DNA from: UBA5336 sp964492485
GTDB taxonomy: Bacteria > Pseudomonadota > Alphaproteobacteria > Caulobacterales > Hyphomonadaceae
DNA: 64,000 bases
Reading direction: 5' to 3'
NCBI GenBank assembly: GCA_964492485.1
Contig: CAZBKM010000004.1
Coordinates: 1-64,000, forward strand
Shown here: piece after piece, positions 17,532-26,166 of the stretch
Layout: the number at the start of each line of letters is the position of its first letter
How positions within the stretch are numbered: position 1 is the stretch's first letter
Program-made: the position numbers and the translations under genes
Notes under the pieces: model-generated
Databases searched by the model: none
The model's input: the letters and a program-made list of their open reading frames with translations, nothing else
What the model was told of the DNA's origin: nothing

Positions 17532-19015
17532 TCCTCGATGAATCCGATGGGCGCCTGATAGGATTCGCCGTCGATCTGGGTCTCGCCATCGCCGTAGAGG
17601 CGGTTCAGGCGGCCCCAGATCAACGTGCCGGCATCGCTGGCATAGGCCATGCCGTCAGCCGGCGTGCGAAGCTTGGCCTTGGTCGTCGGGTCGACCAGAT
17701 AGGGTGTGATGATGACCACCAGTTCGGTCTCGGAATTGGTGAAGTCGCGTGACTGGAAGAGCTGTCCCAGCACCGGCACGTTCTTTATGCCTGGGATCTG
17801 GTCCAGGGTCTGGCGCGAGCGGGTCTGGATCAGGCCGGCGAGCATCATCGACTTGCCCGACGGCAATTCCACGGTGCTTTCGACCCGTCGCACGGCCAGG
17901 GCCGGCACACCCTGGACGGAGCCCTCCTCGCTGAGTTCGGACACTTCGGTGGAGACTTTCAGCGAGATCCGGTCTTCCGAGAGAACGATCGGCGTGAATC
18001 CCAGGCCGACGCCAAACTGCTTGAACTCGATACCGACGCGGCCGAACTCGTCGGGCGGCCCGGGAACCGGATATTCCCCGCCGGCCAGGAAGTTCGCGGT
18101 TTCACCGGAAACCGCCGTGATGTTCGGCTCAGCAAGGGTGCGCGCGATCCCCACGCGTTCAAGCGCCTCGATGGCGAGGCTGGCTTCCGTCTGCAGGTCA
18201 TCGCCGACATAATTGTTGTACCCGAACTGGCCGGACAGACCGGCGTCGGAACTCAGATTGTTCTGGAAGCCGAAATCCGTGGTGTTGGAGAAGGGCAGGC
18301 CCGGCGCCAGAACGTCCTGACCGGTCGAAACCGGCGGATCGCCGGCAAACAGCTCCTTCGACACCTGATTGGCCAGGTCACCGAAGCCGACATCTGCGGA
18401 CGGGTTGATGCCCAGCTGCTTCAGGAAGGTGCGCTGCATCTCCACGACGCGAACCTCCAGGAGCACCTGGTCCTTCGCCGCGACGCTGAGCATGTTGGCA
18501 ATCTGCGCGTCCTCACCGGCATAGAGCTTGGCGAGCTGCATCACGGTCTCGCTCTCCGACACCGACTTCACATTGCCGCTCAGGACGACGCTGCCGTTCA
18601 CCGACTCCGCCCGCACCCGCGCATTGGGCACGTGACGCGCCAGCAGCTCGTTGAGATTGCCGAGATCGTTCTCGACCGTGATTTCGAGGTTCAGGATCTC
18701 GCGGCCCTCATCATCATAGATGAATGCGTTCGTCTGGCCGACCTGCACGCCCCGGAAGATCAGGCGCTGGCGGGTCTGCACGACGGCATCGGCGATTTCG
18801 GCATTCGTGATGACGAGGTCGGCCGCCGGTCGCTCCAGATCGATCACCGTGGACTTGTTCAGCCCCAGGACGACGGCCTGGCTGGCATCGGACTGGCCCG
18901 GCTGGGTCAGGGCGACGCCGACCGGCGGCGGCACCTCGGCTGCCGCAAGCGGCGCCGCAGACGCCACGGAGGCGACGAGGACCGTCCGGACGAGACCGAT
19001 TGAGCGGCGGATCAT
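17528..19015 (-). CDS. cpaC: Outer-membrane secretin CpaC (RcpA)
   Basis: 495 residues. A signal peptide (about 1-26, ending PLAAA) leads to the pilus N-terminal domain (LNKSTVIDLERPAADLVI), a BON-like domain (about 110-170; VNGSVVLSGNVKSVSESE) and the secretin C-domain (about 185-440) with LAEPNITAVSGETANFLAGG and VPVLGQLF. The C-terminal tail is about 50 residues. It forms the gated outer-membrane channel for the pilus. It starts one base after cpaB and overlaps cpaD by 4 bases, so the three are tightly coupled. Confidence 0.94.
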   Translation of the reverse strand: MIRRSIGLVRTVLVASVASAAPLAAAEVPPPVGVALTQPGQSDASQAVVLGLNKSTVIDLERPAADLVITNAEIADAVVQTRQRLIFRGVQVGQTNAFIYDDEGREILNLEITVENDLGNLNELLARHVPNARVRAESVNGSVVLSGNVKSVSESETVMQLAKLYAGEDAQIANMLSVAAKDQVLLEVRVVEMQRTFLKQLGINPSADVGFGDLANQVSKELFAGDPPVSTGQDVLAPGLPFSNTTDFGFQNNLSSDAGLSGQFGYNNYVGDDLQTEASLAIEALERVGIARTLAEPNITAVSGETANFLAGGEYPVPGPPDEFGRVGIEFKQFGVGLGFTPIVLSEDRISLKVSTEVSELSEEGSVQGVPALAVRRVESTVELPSGKSMMLAGLIQTRSRQTLDQIPGIKNVPVLGQLFQSRDFTNSETELVVIITPYLVDPTTKAKLRTPADGMAYASDAGTLIWGRLNRLYGDGETQIDGESYQAPIGFIEE

Positions 19016-19016
19016 G

Positions 19017-19907
19017 CTAGCTTCCTCCCTCCGCGGTCTCCGTCAGGCGGCCGTTGCGGTAGACGTTGACCCCCGGCCCGCGGTCACCGCCCCCGGGCGC
19101 GGCCTGGGTCTGATACGGCATGACGTCGATGAGGAAGTCGGTGCGGGCCTTGACCTGGTTGCCCGACACCGCCGCATCGCGGGCCGAGCGCAGGGCCAGC
19201 GAGACATCGCCCATCTGTTCCGCCATCACCAGCAGCCGCGCCGCACGCGGTTCCAGCTCCAGCGTGGCGGTCGACCCGATGGCATAGGTACCGCCCTCGC
19301 CCGATTGCATGAGCTGATCGATGGCCAGCACGCGGACGTTCTGCAGGATCGTGGTGGTGGTGGGCCGCGTGAAGTCTTCTTCGCCGTCGGTCAGTTCGAC
19401 CTCATAGGTGACCATCACGTCGACCCGGTCGTTGGGCAGGATGAACCCGCCAGATGCGTTATCGGTGGAAATCTCCACCGATACCGCACGCATCCCCGGG
19501 TCCAGCAGGGCGGCCATGTAACCGGTCTCGCCCTTGCGCACAATCTTCTGCGGACGGATCGGCTCGTCCTTGTAGATGGGTGAGCGCACAACGCTGTTGG
19601 CAAAGAGTTCCAGTGCGTCGGGCACCGCCTCCCTGACCACATAATTGGGGCTCAGCGTCTTGTCGGGCCAGTCGCGCCACTCGATGTCGTTGGGGCCGAG
19701 CAGCTCGCCCATGGACAGGTCGCGGGTCGCCACGAGGACAGGGGTCTGCGGCGCGTCACGGTATTCCGTCACCGTGATCTGCTCCGGGGCGACCGTGTCG
19801 CCCTGCTGTGGGGCGGGGTCGCCGGGCACATAGTTCCGCATCAGGAGACCGGCGCCCACGGCAGCCGCCGCGGCGATCAGCAGGATGATCAGTCGCATGG
19901 GGGACAT
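19017..19907 (-). CDS. cpaB: Pilus assembly protein CpaB (RcpC)
   Basis: 296 residues. The ATG at 19905-19907 follows GAGGAGAGGGTG; a second ATG three codons on is possible. One N-terminal membrane anchor (5-24) precedes an SAF domain (TPVLVATRDLSMGELLGPND) and the RcpC/CpaB domain (MRAVSVEISTDNASGGFILP, DRVDVMVTYE). It is a periplasmic partner of the secretin. It opens the cpaB-to-tadC run; the 104 bp before it are AT-rich with T-runs read on the minus strand and may carry an internal promoter. Confidence 0.92.
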   Translation of the reverse strand: MSPMRLIILLIAAAAAVGAGLLMRNYVPGDPAPQQGDTVAPEQITVTEYRDAPQTPVLVATRDLSMGELLGPNDIEWRDWPDKTLSPNYVVREAVPDALELFANSVVRSPIYKDEPIRPQKIVRKGETGYMAALLDPGMRAVSVEISTDNASGGFILPNDRVDVMVTYEVELTDGEEDFTRPTTTTILQNVRVLAIDQLMQSGEGGTYAIGSTATLELEPRAARLLVMAEQMGDVSLALRSARDAAVSGNQVKARTDFLIDVMPYQTQAAPGGGDRGPGVNVYRNGRLTETAEGGS

Positions 19908-20011
19908 GGGCACACCCTCTCCTCGGATCGCACGAGGGGCGCGTCTTCCCCTCGGCTGCGCGGAAACTTCCACGCCAGGGGAAAAAAAGGATTAACAAAA
20001 AAGGGGATCGA

Positions 20012-20503
20012 CTAAGTCGTTCCGAGAATTGACGACGATTGAAATGCGACGAATACACCCGTCGCAATAGAAATACCATAGGGCACACCTTCTCCGTGCG
20101 TGAAGGTCTTCTTCAATTGGGCTGGAACACGCTCAGCTCCGGGGTAACGTCTTGCCAATACAAGAAGCGCGGCAAGCAGGCCGCCGGATAGCGCCATCCA
20201 GAACAGGAAGGGAAACGCCGCCTGGGGGCCGAGCCCGAGCATGACGGCGGGGATCATCTTCGCGTCTCCGCCGCCGAAGACGTTAAGCGCAAACAGGCCG
20301 AAGCACACCACGAACGCCGCGCCCGCCGTCAGGACGTGCGCGATCGCCAGGTCCGGCGTCGGCTGCGCCGCCAGCAGCGCCGCGGCCGACAGACCGGCGA
20401 GGGCCAGGTTCAGCCAGTTGGGAATGGTCAGGGTCAAGAGGTCGTGCACGGCCGCAGCCAGGCAGAGCCCCAGAAAGGCCAGGGTCAGGATCAGGGTCAG
20501 CAA
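20012..20503 (-). CDS. cpaA: Prepilin peptidase CpaA (TadV)
   Basis: A 163-residue polytopic membrane aspartic protease that cleaves Flp prepilin. The two catalytic aspartates are visible: Asp21 in AAVHDLLTLTIPN and the Asp of FGGGDAK near residue 80. There are about five hydrophobic helices. The start appears to be TTG at 20501-20503, supported by a strong GGGGAGGTG 5 bases upstream; no ATG or GTG fits better. It lies 120 bases downstream of flp, beyond a terminator-like hairpin. Confidence 0.9.
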   Translation of the reverse strand: MLTLILTLAFLGLCLAAAVHDLLTLTIPNWLNLALAGLSAAALLAAQPTPDLAIAHVLTAGAAFVVCFGLFALNVFGGGDAKMIPAVMLGLGPQAAFPFLFWMALSGGLLAALLVLARRYPGAERVPAQLKKTFTHGEGVPYGISIATGVFVAFQSSSILGTT

Positions 20504-20562
20504 AGGGGCACCTCCCCGCCGTGTGCACGAATCGCCCGGCCTGATCGGGAGTTTAAACGGAA

Positions 20563-20599
20563 AAGGGGCCGCCGGATCCCCGACGGCCCCCTTGTTAGG
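20563..20599 (-). terminator. Terminator/attenuator after the Flp pilin gene
   Basis: Read on the minus strand, AAGGGGGCCGTCG pairs with CGGCGGCCCCTT around a short loop and is followed directly by TTCCG. It is positioned 25-60 bases after the flp stop and 60 bases before cpaA. It would let the pilin be made in large excess while some transcripts read through to the assembly genes. Confidence 0.6.
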
Positions 20600-20623
20600 T
20601 AAAAGTGTACATTCCCGACTGAC

Positions 20624-20803
20624 TTACGGGGTGGGCTGGTTGTTGTCCAGCTCATTGGACACAGCGTCGAACGTATCACCGGTGCTGGTGCCGACGGCGC
20701 TGGCTCCGCCGATGATCGCCACGGCGATCAGGGCGGCGATCAGGCCGTATTCGATGGCGGTGGCGCCGGACTCATTCTTGAAGAGACGAGCAAACAGTTT
20801 CAT
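20624..20803 (-). CDS. flp: Flp-type major pilin
   Basis: A 59-residue prepilin. The leader MKLFARLFKNESG is followed by the cleavage motif G/ATAIEY (Glu at +5, Tyr at +6), then a single hydrophobic helix (GLIAALIAVAIIGG) and a polar tail ending NNQPTP. The ATG is at 20801-20803 with GGGAG 6 bases upstream; TAA at 20624-20626. It is the structural subunit of the adhesive Flp/Tad pilus, matured by CpaA encoded just downstream. Confidence 0.95.
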   Translation of the reverse strand: MKLFARLFKNESGATAIEYGLIAALIAVAIIGGASAVGTSTGDTFDAVSNELDNNQPTP

Positions 20804-20995
20804 TGGAGACTCCCATCATGCGTTTGTTCGAGTGTCCCGAGTTTTCGGGTTCGCCCCCGAGACGCTGACAGGGGTAACCGATTGAGATGAATCCGCCGTA
20901 AAACGGAACAATAAAGGCCGGCGACTTCGGGAATACTCTGTTAACCGAACTATTCTTGGAAATTTTCTGTTGATCGGGATTTATACTGCGCGATA

Positions 20996-21253
20996 TCAAG
21001 TGCCGCGTTCGGACGGTGACGGCGCGGTAGGCGCGAAGACGGGATCCGTGCCCGTCGTGCCCTGGATCGCCGTATGGTCAAGCGTGCCCGCAACAGCGGC
21101 CGCAATCACCGCGATCAGGGCCACGATCAGGCCGATCTCGACGGCAGACAGGCGGCGCGCCTCGCGGCCGGCCCGCCGCAGGAGGGCCCGAATGCGGACC
21201 CAGGCTGCCGGCGCCGTTTCGTCCGGCCAGTAGGAATCGTGTCTGCGCTTCAC
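20996..21253 (-). CDS. Degenerate Flp-like pilin paralogue (85 aa)
   Basis: Starts at GTG 21251-21253. A 35-residue basic N-terminal part precedes RRLSAVEIGLIVALIAVIAA, which aligns with the Flp segment GATAIEYGLIAALIAVAI. The Glu at +5 is kept, but the Gly at the cleavage site is Arg and the Tyr at +6 is Ile. The leader is about 36 residues instead of 13. CpaA cleavage at the usual site is therefore doubtful. It could be a membrane-retained minor pilin, a regulator of pilin, or a decaying gene. It lies 192 bp upstream of flp on the same strand. Confidence 0.65.
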   Translation of the reverse strand: MKRRHDSYWPDETAPAAWVRIRALLRRAGREARRLSAVEIGLIVALIAVIAAAVAGTLDHTAIQGTTGTDPVFAPTAPSPSERGT

Positions 21254-21468
21254 GGCAGGCCTGACCCATCACCCGTTTTGCCACCCTTTCTGGACCATAG
21301 ATTGTATTTTCAATTTCGACAATCTTTACTGGCGCTCGCTTGGGATGCGCCGGGTCCTGACCTGTCGATCTGCAAAATTTGCCGGTTTCGTCTAAGCGCC
21401 CGCAAATCAAGATATGGAAGTCTCTGGGGCGTCACGAATCCTTAAAGGAACGCCATCCAGGCCTTACC

Positions 21469-22023
21469 ATGCGCGTCACCTCTCATCTTCTGAAGACGAC
21501 ACGCCGCTACCGATCACGCGACGACGGAGCCACTGCGGTCGAATTCTCCATCGTTGCCCTGCCCTTCTTCATCCTACTGTTCGGCCTGATCGAGATCAGC
21601 CTGATCTTCATGATGTCGACCATGATGGATGCCGGCATCGGATCGGCAGCCCGTTCGATCCGGACCGGCGAATTCCAGAACGCCTCCGAGGGCCTGACGG
21701 AGAGCGAAATGAAGGACGCCTTCCGGGCGCGCGTCTGCGACGCGATGGTCGACCTGTTCGATTGCCGGAACAAGCTGTTCATGGATGTTCGGACCGTCGG
21801 CCAGTTCAGCGACATAGACCCGCTCGACCCGCTGGACGATGATGACGAGATCGACGACAGCGCGCTGGTATTCGAGAACAGCGGCCGCGAAGATATCGTC
21901 GTGGTGCGGGCCTACTACAAATGGGATCTGATCATGCCCGGCCTTACCGCGCCCATGGCCAATCTGCCGGGCAACAGCCGCCTGCTTCAATCCACCGTGG
22001 TGCTGCGCAATGAACCGTTCTAG
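21469..22023 (+). CDS. TadE-like pseudopilin
   Basis: 184 residues starting at ATG 21469. A basic leader (1-19) is followed by the TadE signature GATAVEFSIVALPFFILLFG with Glu at +5, then a long hydrophobic helix and a periplasmic domain with two cysteines (RVCDAMVDLFDC) and an acidic run (DPLDPLDDDDEIDD). TadE-type pseudopilins are cleaved by the prepilin peptidase and prime pilus assembly. It opens the plus-strand arm of the pilus locus and overlaps the next gene by 14 bases. Confidence 0.88.
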   Translation: MRVTSHLLKTTRRYRSRDDGATAVEFSIVALPFFILLFGLIEISLIFMMSTMMDAGIGSAARSIRTGEFQNASEGLTESEMKDAFRARVCDAMVDLFDCRNKLFMDVRTVGQFSDIDPLDPLDDDDEIDDSALVFENSGREDIVVVRAYYKWDLIMPGLTAPMANLPGNSRLLQSTVVLRNEPF

Positions 22024-22636
22024 CCGCCGGGCCACCGACAGCAGGTGCCGCCAGTGGGTCCGCCGTCTGGGCCGCGACCGGCGCGGCGTGTCCGCCCTCG
22101 AATTCGCCCTGATCCTGCCGATCCTCGCCCTTTTCTACGCCGGCGCGATCGAGCTCTCGCTCGGCATGATGGCCGACCGGAAGGTCTCGACCACCGCCTC
22201 GACCATTGGCGACCTGGTTTCGCGCGGCCGGTCGGTCACCAATTGCGATGTCAGCGACATATTCGCCGCCGCCGACCTGCTGATGGAGCCGTTCGGCACC
22301 GACACGATGCGCCTGCGGGTGACGAGCGTCGTGCCGCCGGAGGATGACGAGGACGAAGACGAGGACGAAGACGACTCCGACGACGGGCTGACCGCAGGCA
22401 TCGTCGACTGGAGCTTCGCCAATCCTGACTGGGCGCCCCGCGCGGAAGGCAGCGAGGTGACCCTGCCGGAGGACGTGCTGGTCAATGGCCGTTCCGTGAT
22501 CATGGCCGAGGTCCGCTACGGCTTCGTCTCCCCCATTGGCAAGATCATGGATGGGGAAATCAACATGCAGGAGGTCCATTACCTCCGCCCGCGCCGGGTG
22601 AGCGAGATCCCTTTCCTCTCGGAGAGTTGTTCATAG
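22010..22636 (+). CDS. TadE/TadF-like pseudopilin with acidic tract
   Basis: 208 residues. After a basic leader the motif GVSALEFALILPILALFYAG marks a second TadE/F-class pseudopilin. In the periplasmic part there is an uninterrupted run of about 16 Asp/Glu/Ser residues near residue 110, encoded by imperfect GACGAG/GACGAA triplet repeats at 22345-22383. The gene overlaps the upstream tadE-like gene by 14 bases, so both products are probably made in fixed ratio. No third, von Willebrand-type TadG gene follows. Confidence 0.85.
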   Translation: MNRSSRRATDSRCRQWVRRLGRDRRGVSALEFALILPILALFYAGAIELSLGMMADRKVSTTASTIGDLVSRGRSVTNCDVSDIFAAADLLMEPFGTDTMRLRVTSVVPPEDDEDEDEDEDDSDDGLTAGIVDWSFANPDWAPRAEGSEVTLPEDVLVNGRSVIMAEVRYGFVSPIGKIMDGEINMQEVHYLRPRRVSEIPFLSESCS

Positions 22637-22749
22637 CGCATTGACCCTTGGCGGACCCGCGCCGCGGGTGATCATCCGCCGGCCGGTCTGACGGCTCTGT
22701 GGTTGCCCCAGCGGAGCCGGTGGCGACATCGGTTGTCGTCCACCCCGCC

Positions 22750-23580
22750 TCAGGGGGGCGCCGAAGCGGGCACCGGTACCGCGCGGAGATGTGCGGCATG
22801 GGCCAGCGTGGTTACCCCGGCACGCCAGTAACCGCGCACGTCCACCATCGCGCCGGCCGGCGTCTCGCAGGCCTTGGCCGCGTGGTCGGGCACACGGATC
22901 TCGGCGCGCCCGTCATCCAGTCCCAGAAGGCAGGCCACGGGCGCCGCGTCGCCGGGCCGGTCCGCATCTCCGCCGCCGGCACCGGCCGTCGCTGCCACGG
23001 GCTCGGGTCCGCGCGCCGGGTCCAGCCGGCCCTGCACGATCCTCCAGCCAGGATCGGGCAAGTTGCCGGTATCCTGAGGGCGGTAAGCCGCGAGGCGCCA
23101 GAGTCCCCGCGCCGACGCGCGCGCCTCGTCCTCCAGCGCCGCAAGCCGCGGTGCGCCGTTGGAGGTGTCAGGATAAAGCCGCAACCAGGCGGCGCCCGCC
23201 TCGAGCTGCGCGCCATTCAGCCAGATCCGTGGACCCAGTCGGTCATCGGTCACCGCATGGGCGAGCGCCCGGTCATACCGGTCACGGGTCAGCCCGCCAT
23301 AATGGAGCCTCACCCGCCGGCCCAGCGCGGCGTCTTCGAGGGCGCGGGCCGACTCATCGGCCCATGGGGCATCCGGCGCCGTGCCTCGGCCCCGTGCCGG
23401 CGCCTCGATCCCGACCAGGCGAACGGTCAGTCCGGTCTCCAGCACCAACGTGTCGCCATCGACGATTCGCACGACCCGCCCGGTCTCGCCCCGCTCCAGC
23501 CCCTTCAGAGGCCCGGGCGCTCCACACGCGCCCACCAGACACAGCATGAACACCGCAAGCCCGGCACGACATCCTGCCAA
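22750..23580 (-). CDS. Staphylococcal-nuclease-like (thermonuclease) lipoprotein or exported protein
   Basis: About 276 residues. The start is uncertain: TTG at 23578-23580 gives a good signal peptide ending in LVGAC; the ATG at 23545-23547 would leave too short a leader. The SNase domain has RIVDGDTLVLETGLTVRLVG followed by IEAP (Asp and Arg of the calcium site and catalytic arginine), and DRYDRALAHAV. The C-terminal third is unrelated to SNase and looks like a second small domain ending in a Pro/Ala tail. Probable exported phosphodiesterase; whether it degrades DNA is not shown. Confidence 0.75.
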   Translation of the reverse strand: MAGCRAGLAVFMLCLVGACGAPGPLKGLERGETGRVVRIVDGDTLVLETGLTVRLVGIEAPARGRGTAPDAPWADESARALEDAALGRRVRLHYGGLTRDRYDRALAHAVTDDRLGPRIWLNGAQLEAGAAWLRLYPDTSNGAPRLAALEDEARASARGLWRLAAYRPQDTGNLPDPGWRIVQGRLDPARGPEPVAATAGAGGGDADRPGDAAPVACLLGLDDGRAEIRVPDHAAKACETPAGAMVDVRGYWRAGVTTLAHAAHLRAVPVPASAPP

Positions 23581-23669
23581 GGAGGCGCGCCGACCCGGCG
23601 GTTCTGCAAGGCCGCATCTTTCGGCGCGCGAGATTGGTCCATAGGATACCGGTCGGGAAAGGGGGCTCC

Positions 23670-24500
23670 ATGTCAGAACCTGCACAGCGGATCGGCACAC
23701 CCCTGTCCCATACGCTCTGGCTGATCGGCGCCTATGGCCTCGTCGTGGGCACGCCGTCGATGTTCTCCATCTATCGGGCCGTGTTTGGCGATGCGGGCCT
23801 CCTGTCCCTTGTGGTGGAGATTTCCGACGATTTCGAAGCGTTCTGCGCACGGCTGCTGTCTCCCGTGGAGGCCTTGATCGTTCAACCCCTGATCGCGTTC
23901 GCGCGCAACACGCTTGGCGTGCATCTCTCTGTCCATGGGAGCTGGCAGCACCTGTTCCTTCTGTTCCTGATCCTGCCGCTGGCGCTGGTGCGCTCCCTGC
24001 CCCTGGCCATCCGCATGCGCTCGCGCAGGGACTGGATCAAGCTCTCGGCGATCGGAGGCGCCGGCGCCGTGATCTCGCTCCTGCTGGCGCTGGCACTCTC
24101 CATTCTCATGGAGAGTCTGCCACGCGCCGTGTTCCTGACGCTGCTCTATGTCCCGGTGATCGCGGTTTATGGCTACGGCGTATACCTCACGATCAGAACC
24201 CGCCGTGACGCCCGGGTCTGGCCCGTGACGGCGGTTGCGCTGATCCTCGCCGCCATCCTGTTCAGCCCGCTGATCCTGGCCTGGACGATCCTGCCGCGAG
24301 ACGGGGCGCACCTCTTCCTGGTCATGCTGTACATTCTGTTTCTCAGCGCGATGATGGCCTTCGCGAAGATGGAGGCCCGCCCGGAAACCCCCGTGATGCG
24401 CGCAATGGGCTATTCGGCATTGAGCGGGTTCATCGGCGCGCTTCTTCTGGTGGCCGCCAACCTCGTCGCCACCGCTGCCGGCCCAGGCCCGCCGCTCTGA
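23670..24500 (+). CDS. Multi-pass membrane protein of unknown function
   Basis: 276 residues starting at ATG 23670 with GGGGG just upstream. About seven hydrophobic stretches are seen (for example LFLLFLILPLALVR, AVISLLLALALSILM, VTAVALILAAILFSPLILAW). Charged loops such as RMRSRRDWIK suggest cytoplasmic sides. I recognise no family. It diverges from the nuclease gene and is followed by a tRNA gene. Confidence 0.7.
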   Translation: MSEPAQRIGTPLSHTLWLIGAYGLVVGTPSMFSIYRAVFGDAGLLSLVVEISDDFEAFCARLLSPVEALIVQPLIAFARNTLGVHLSVHGSWQHLFLLFLILPLALVRSLPLAIRMRSRRDWIKLSAIGGAGAVISLLLALALSILMESLPRAVFLTLLYVPVIAVYGYGVYLTIRTRRDARVWPVTAVALILAAILFSPLILAWTILPRDGAHLFLVMLYILFLSAMMAFAKMEARPETPVMRAMGYSALSGFIGALLLVAANLVATAAGPGPPL

Positions 24501-24560
24501 CCGCCCAACCCCGACCGGACCCTTCAACCCCCGACCGATTTCCGCTATGAGCCCGGCAAC

Positions 24561-24637
24561 GGTCCCGTAGCTCAGCAGGATAGAGCAACAGATTCCTAAT
24601 CTGTAGGTCACTGGTTCGAATCCAGTCGGGATCGCCA
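24561..24637 (+). tRNA. tRNA-Arg (anticodon CCT)
   Basis: A 77-base cloverleaf: acceptor arms GGTCCCG and CGGGATC, D-arm GCTCAGCAGGATAGAGC, anticodon stem ACAGA/TCTGT with loop TTCCTAA (anticodon CCT, reading AGG), T-arm CTGGTTCGAATCCAG, and an encoded CCA end at 24635-24637. AGG is rare in GC-rich genomes, so this is a minor arginine tRNA. Confidence 0.95.
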
Positions 24638-24690
24638 TGAAAACAGGGATCTCGCTGGACTCAGGCAGACCAGTATCGCACCGGAGCGAG

Positions 24691-26166
24691 CTACCCTTGG
24701 TGACGGCTTCCTGCCCGCGCAACCGCATGTGCGACCTCGTTGACCGACCAGCCGCCCCCAAGGGCGCGATACAGATCGACTTGAGCATTGGCGCGCGCGT
24801 TCAGGACCCGTTCGAGGCGTGTCTCGAGGCCGATCGTTTCGCGTTGGGCGTCCAGCAGCGGCAAGAGCGTCGTCGCGCCCGCCTCGAACCGGGCGCGGGC
24901 CAGATCCAAGGCCTGGCGTTGCGCCTCGAGCGCGCGCTCCAGGCGGTGGGCCTCTTCGACAATGCCGATGTATCGGGCAAGGGCCGTCTCCACGTCGCGG
25001 AAGGCGCCGAGTATCGCGGCGTCATACTCCGCCTCAGCCGCATCGCCGCGAGCGTCAGCGGCCTCGATGTTCGCCTGCAGGCGCCCGGCCTGAAGGATCG
25101 GCCAGTCGATGAATCCGGCGATCGACCAGGTATCACGCCCCGAAGCGACGAGATCGTCGAGTGAGGTCGCCAAGCTGCCAACGCGTCCGGTCAGGCTGAA
25201 CACCGGAAACCGGTCGGCGCGTGCGGCCGCCACCTCGGCGTCGGCGGCGGCCAGACGGGCCTTTGCGGCGCGAATATCAGGCCGGCGCCGGAGCAATTCG
25301 CTTGGCAAGCCCAGTGGAACCGGTCGAGCGGCGACGGGGCCCCTGGCCGCGCCGAGGTCGAGCGTTCCAGCCTCATGAGGCGCACGTCCCGTCAGCACGG
25401 CCAGCGCGGCGCGACCCGATCGCAGGCGCGCCTCGATTTCGGGCGCCTCGGCGCGCACGCTTTCCAGGGCGGCGCGCGCGGCCTGCAAGGCCTGACCGTC
25501 ATCCGCCCCTGCCGCGAACCGGGTCCGGATCAGCGCGACGGTCTCTTCGGCGAGGGCCTCGTTGCGGGACTGAAGCATCTGAGCGCGCTGGGCGGCGCGA
25601 TAATCGAAATACGTGCTCGCGACCCCGGCCATGAGCGCGAGAGACACGGCGCGAACGTCCTCGCGGCTCGCCTCGAACCGCGCCTCGGCGGCCTCTTCGC
25701 GCCGGGCGAGGCGACCGAACAGGTCAATCTCCCAGCCGGCCGACAGGTCCGCGGTGAACTGGTCGTCTTCCAGCGCCGCACCGGGACCGGCGCTGACCGG
25801 AGGGGCAACGGCCTCACTCTGGCGCTGCCGCGCTGCCCCCGCGCTGGCCGACACGTTCGGGCCGCCCGCCGCTTCGCTGATGTCCGCCAGCGCACGCGCC
25901 TCCTCCACCCGCGCCAGCGCCTGGCGCAGGCTGGGCGCCTTGTTCCGGGTCTCCTCGATCAGGTCGATCAGGACCGGATCGTCGAACCGCTGCCACCAGT
26001 CCAGGTCGATCGACATGCCCGCGGCGACCAGGGCCTGCCCCTCGACCCATTCGGAAAAGCCCGGTGCCGGCGTGAACCGAGGCGTGGATGGACCTGGCTG
26101 GGTCGCGCACGCACCGAGCGCCAGGGTCAGCGCGCCGGCGGCCAGGCGTTTGCGATCAGCTTTCAT
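24691..26166 (-). CDS. RND efflux outer-membrane channel lipoprotein (NodT/OprM family)
   Basis: 491 residues. The ATG at 26164-26166 (MKADRKRLAAGALTLALGAC) gives a signal peptide with lipobox ALGAC. Two OEP repeats follow, with typical stretches such as SAGWEIDLFGRLARREEAAE, PSELLRRRPDIRAAKARLAA and FIDWPILQAGRLQANIEAAD. It forms the trimeric TolC-like tunnel for the pump. It overlaps the end of the pump gene by 11 bases and closes the adaptor-pump-channel operon. Confidence 0.92.
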   Translation of the reverse strand: MKADRKRLAAGALTLALGACATQPGPSTPRFTPAPGFSEWVEGQALVAAGMSIDLDWWQRFDDPVLIDLIEETRNKAPSLRQALARVEEARALADISEAAGGPNVSASAGAARQRQSEAVAPPVSAGPGAALEDDQFTADLSAGWEIDLFGRLARREEAAEARFEASREDVRAVSLALMAGVASTYFDYRAAQRAQMLQSRNEALAEETVALIRTRFAAGADDGQALQAARAALESVRAEAPEIEARLRSGRAALAVLTGRAPHEAGTLDLGAARGPVAARPVPLGLPSELLRRRPDIRAAKARLAAADAEVAAARADRFPVFSLTGRVGSLATSLDDLVASGRDTWSIAGFIDWPILQAGRLQANIEAADARGDAAEAEYDAAILGAFRDVETALARYIGIVEEAHRLERALEAQRQALDLARARFEAGATTLLPLLDAQRETIGLETRLERVLNARANAQVDLYRALGGGWSVNEVAHAVARAGSRHQG

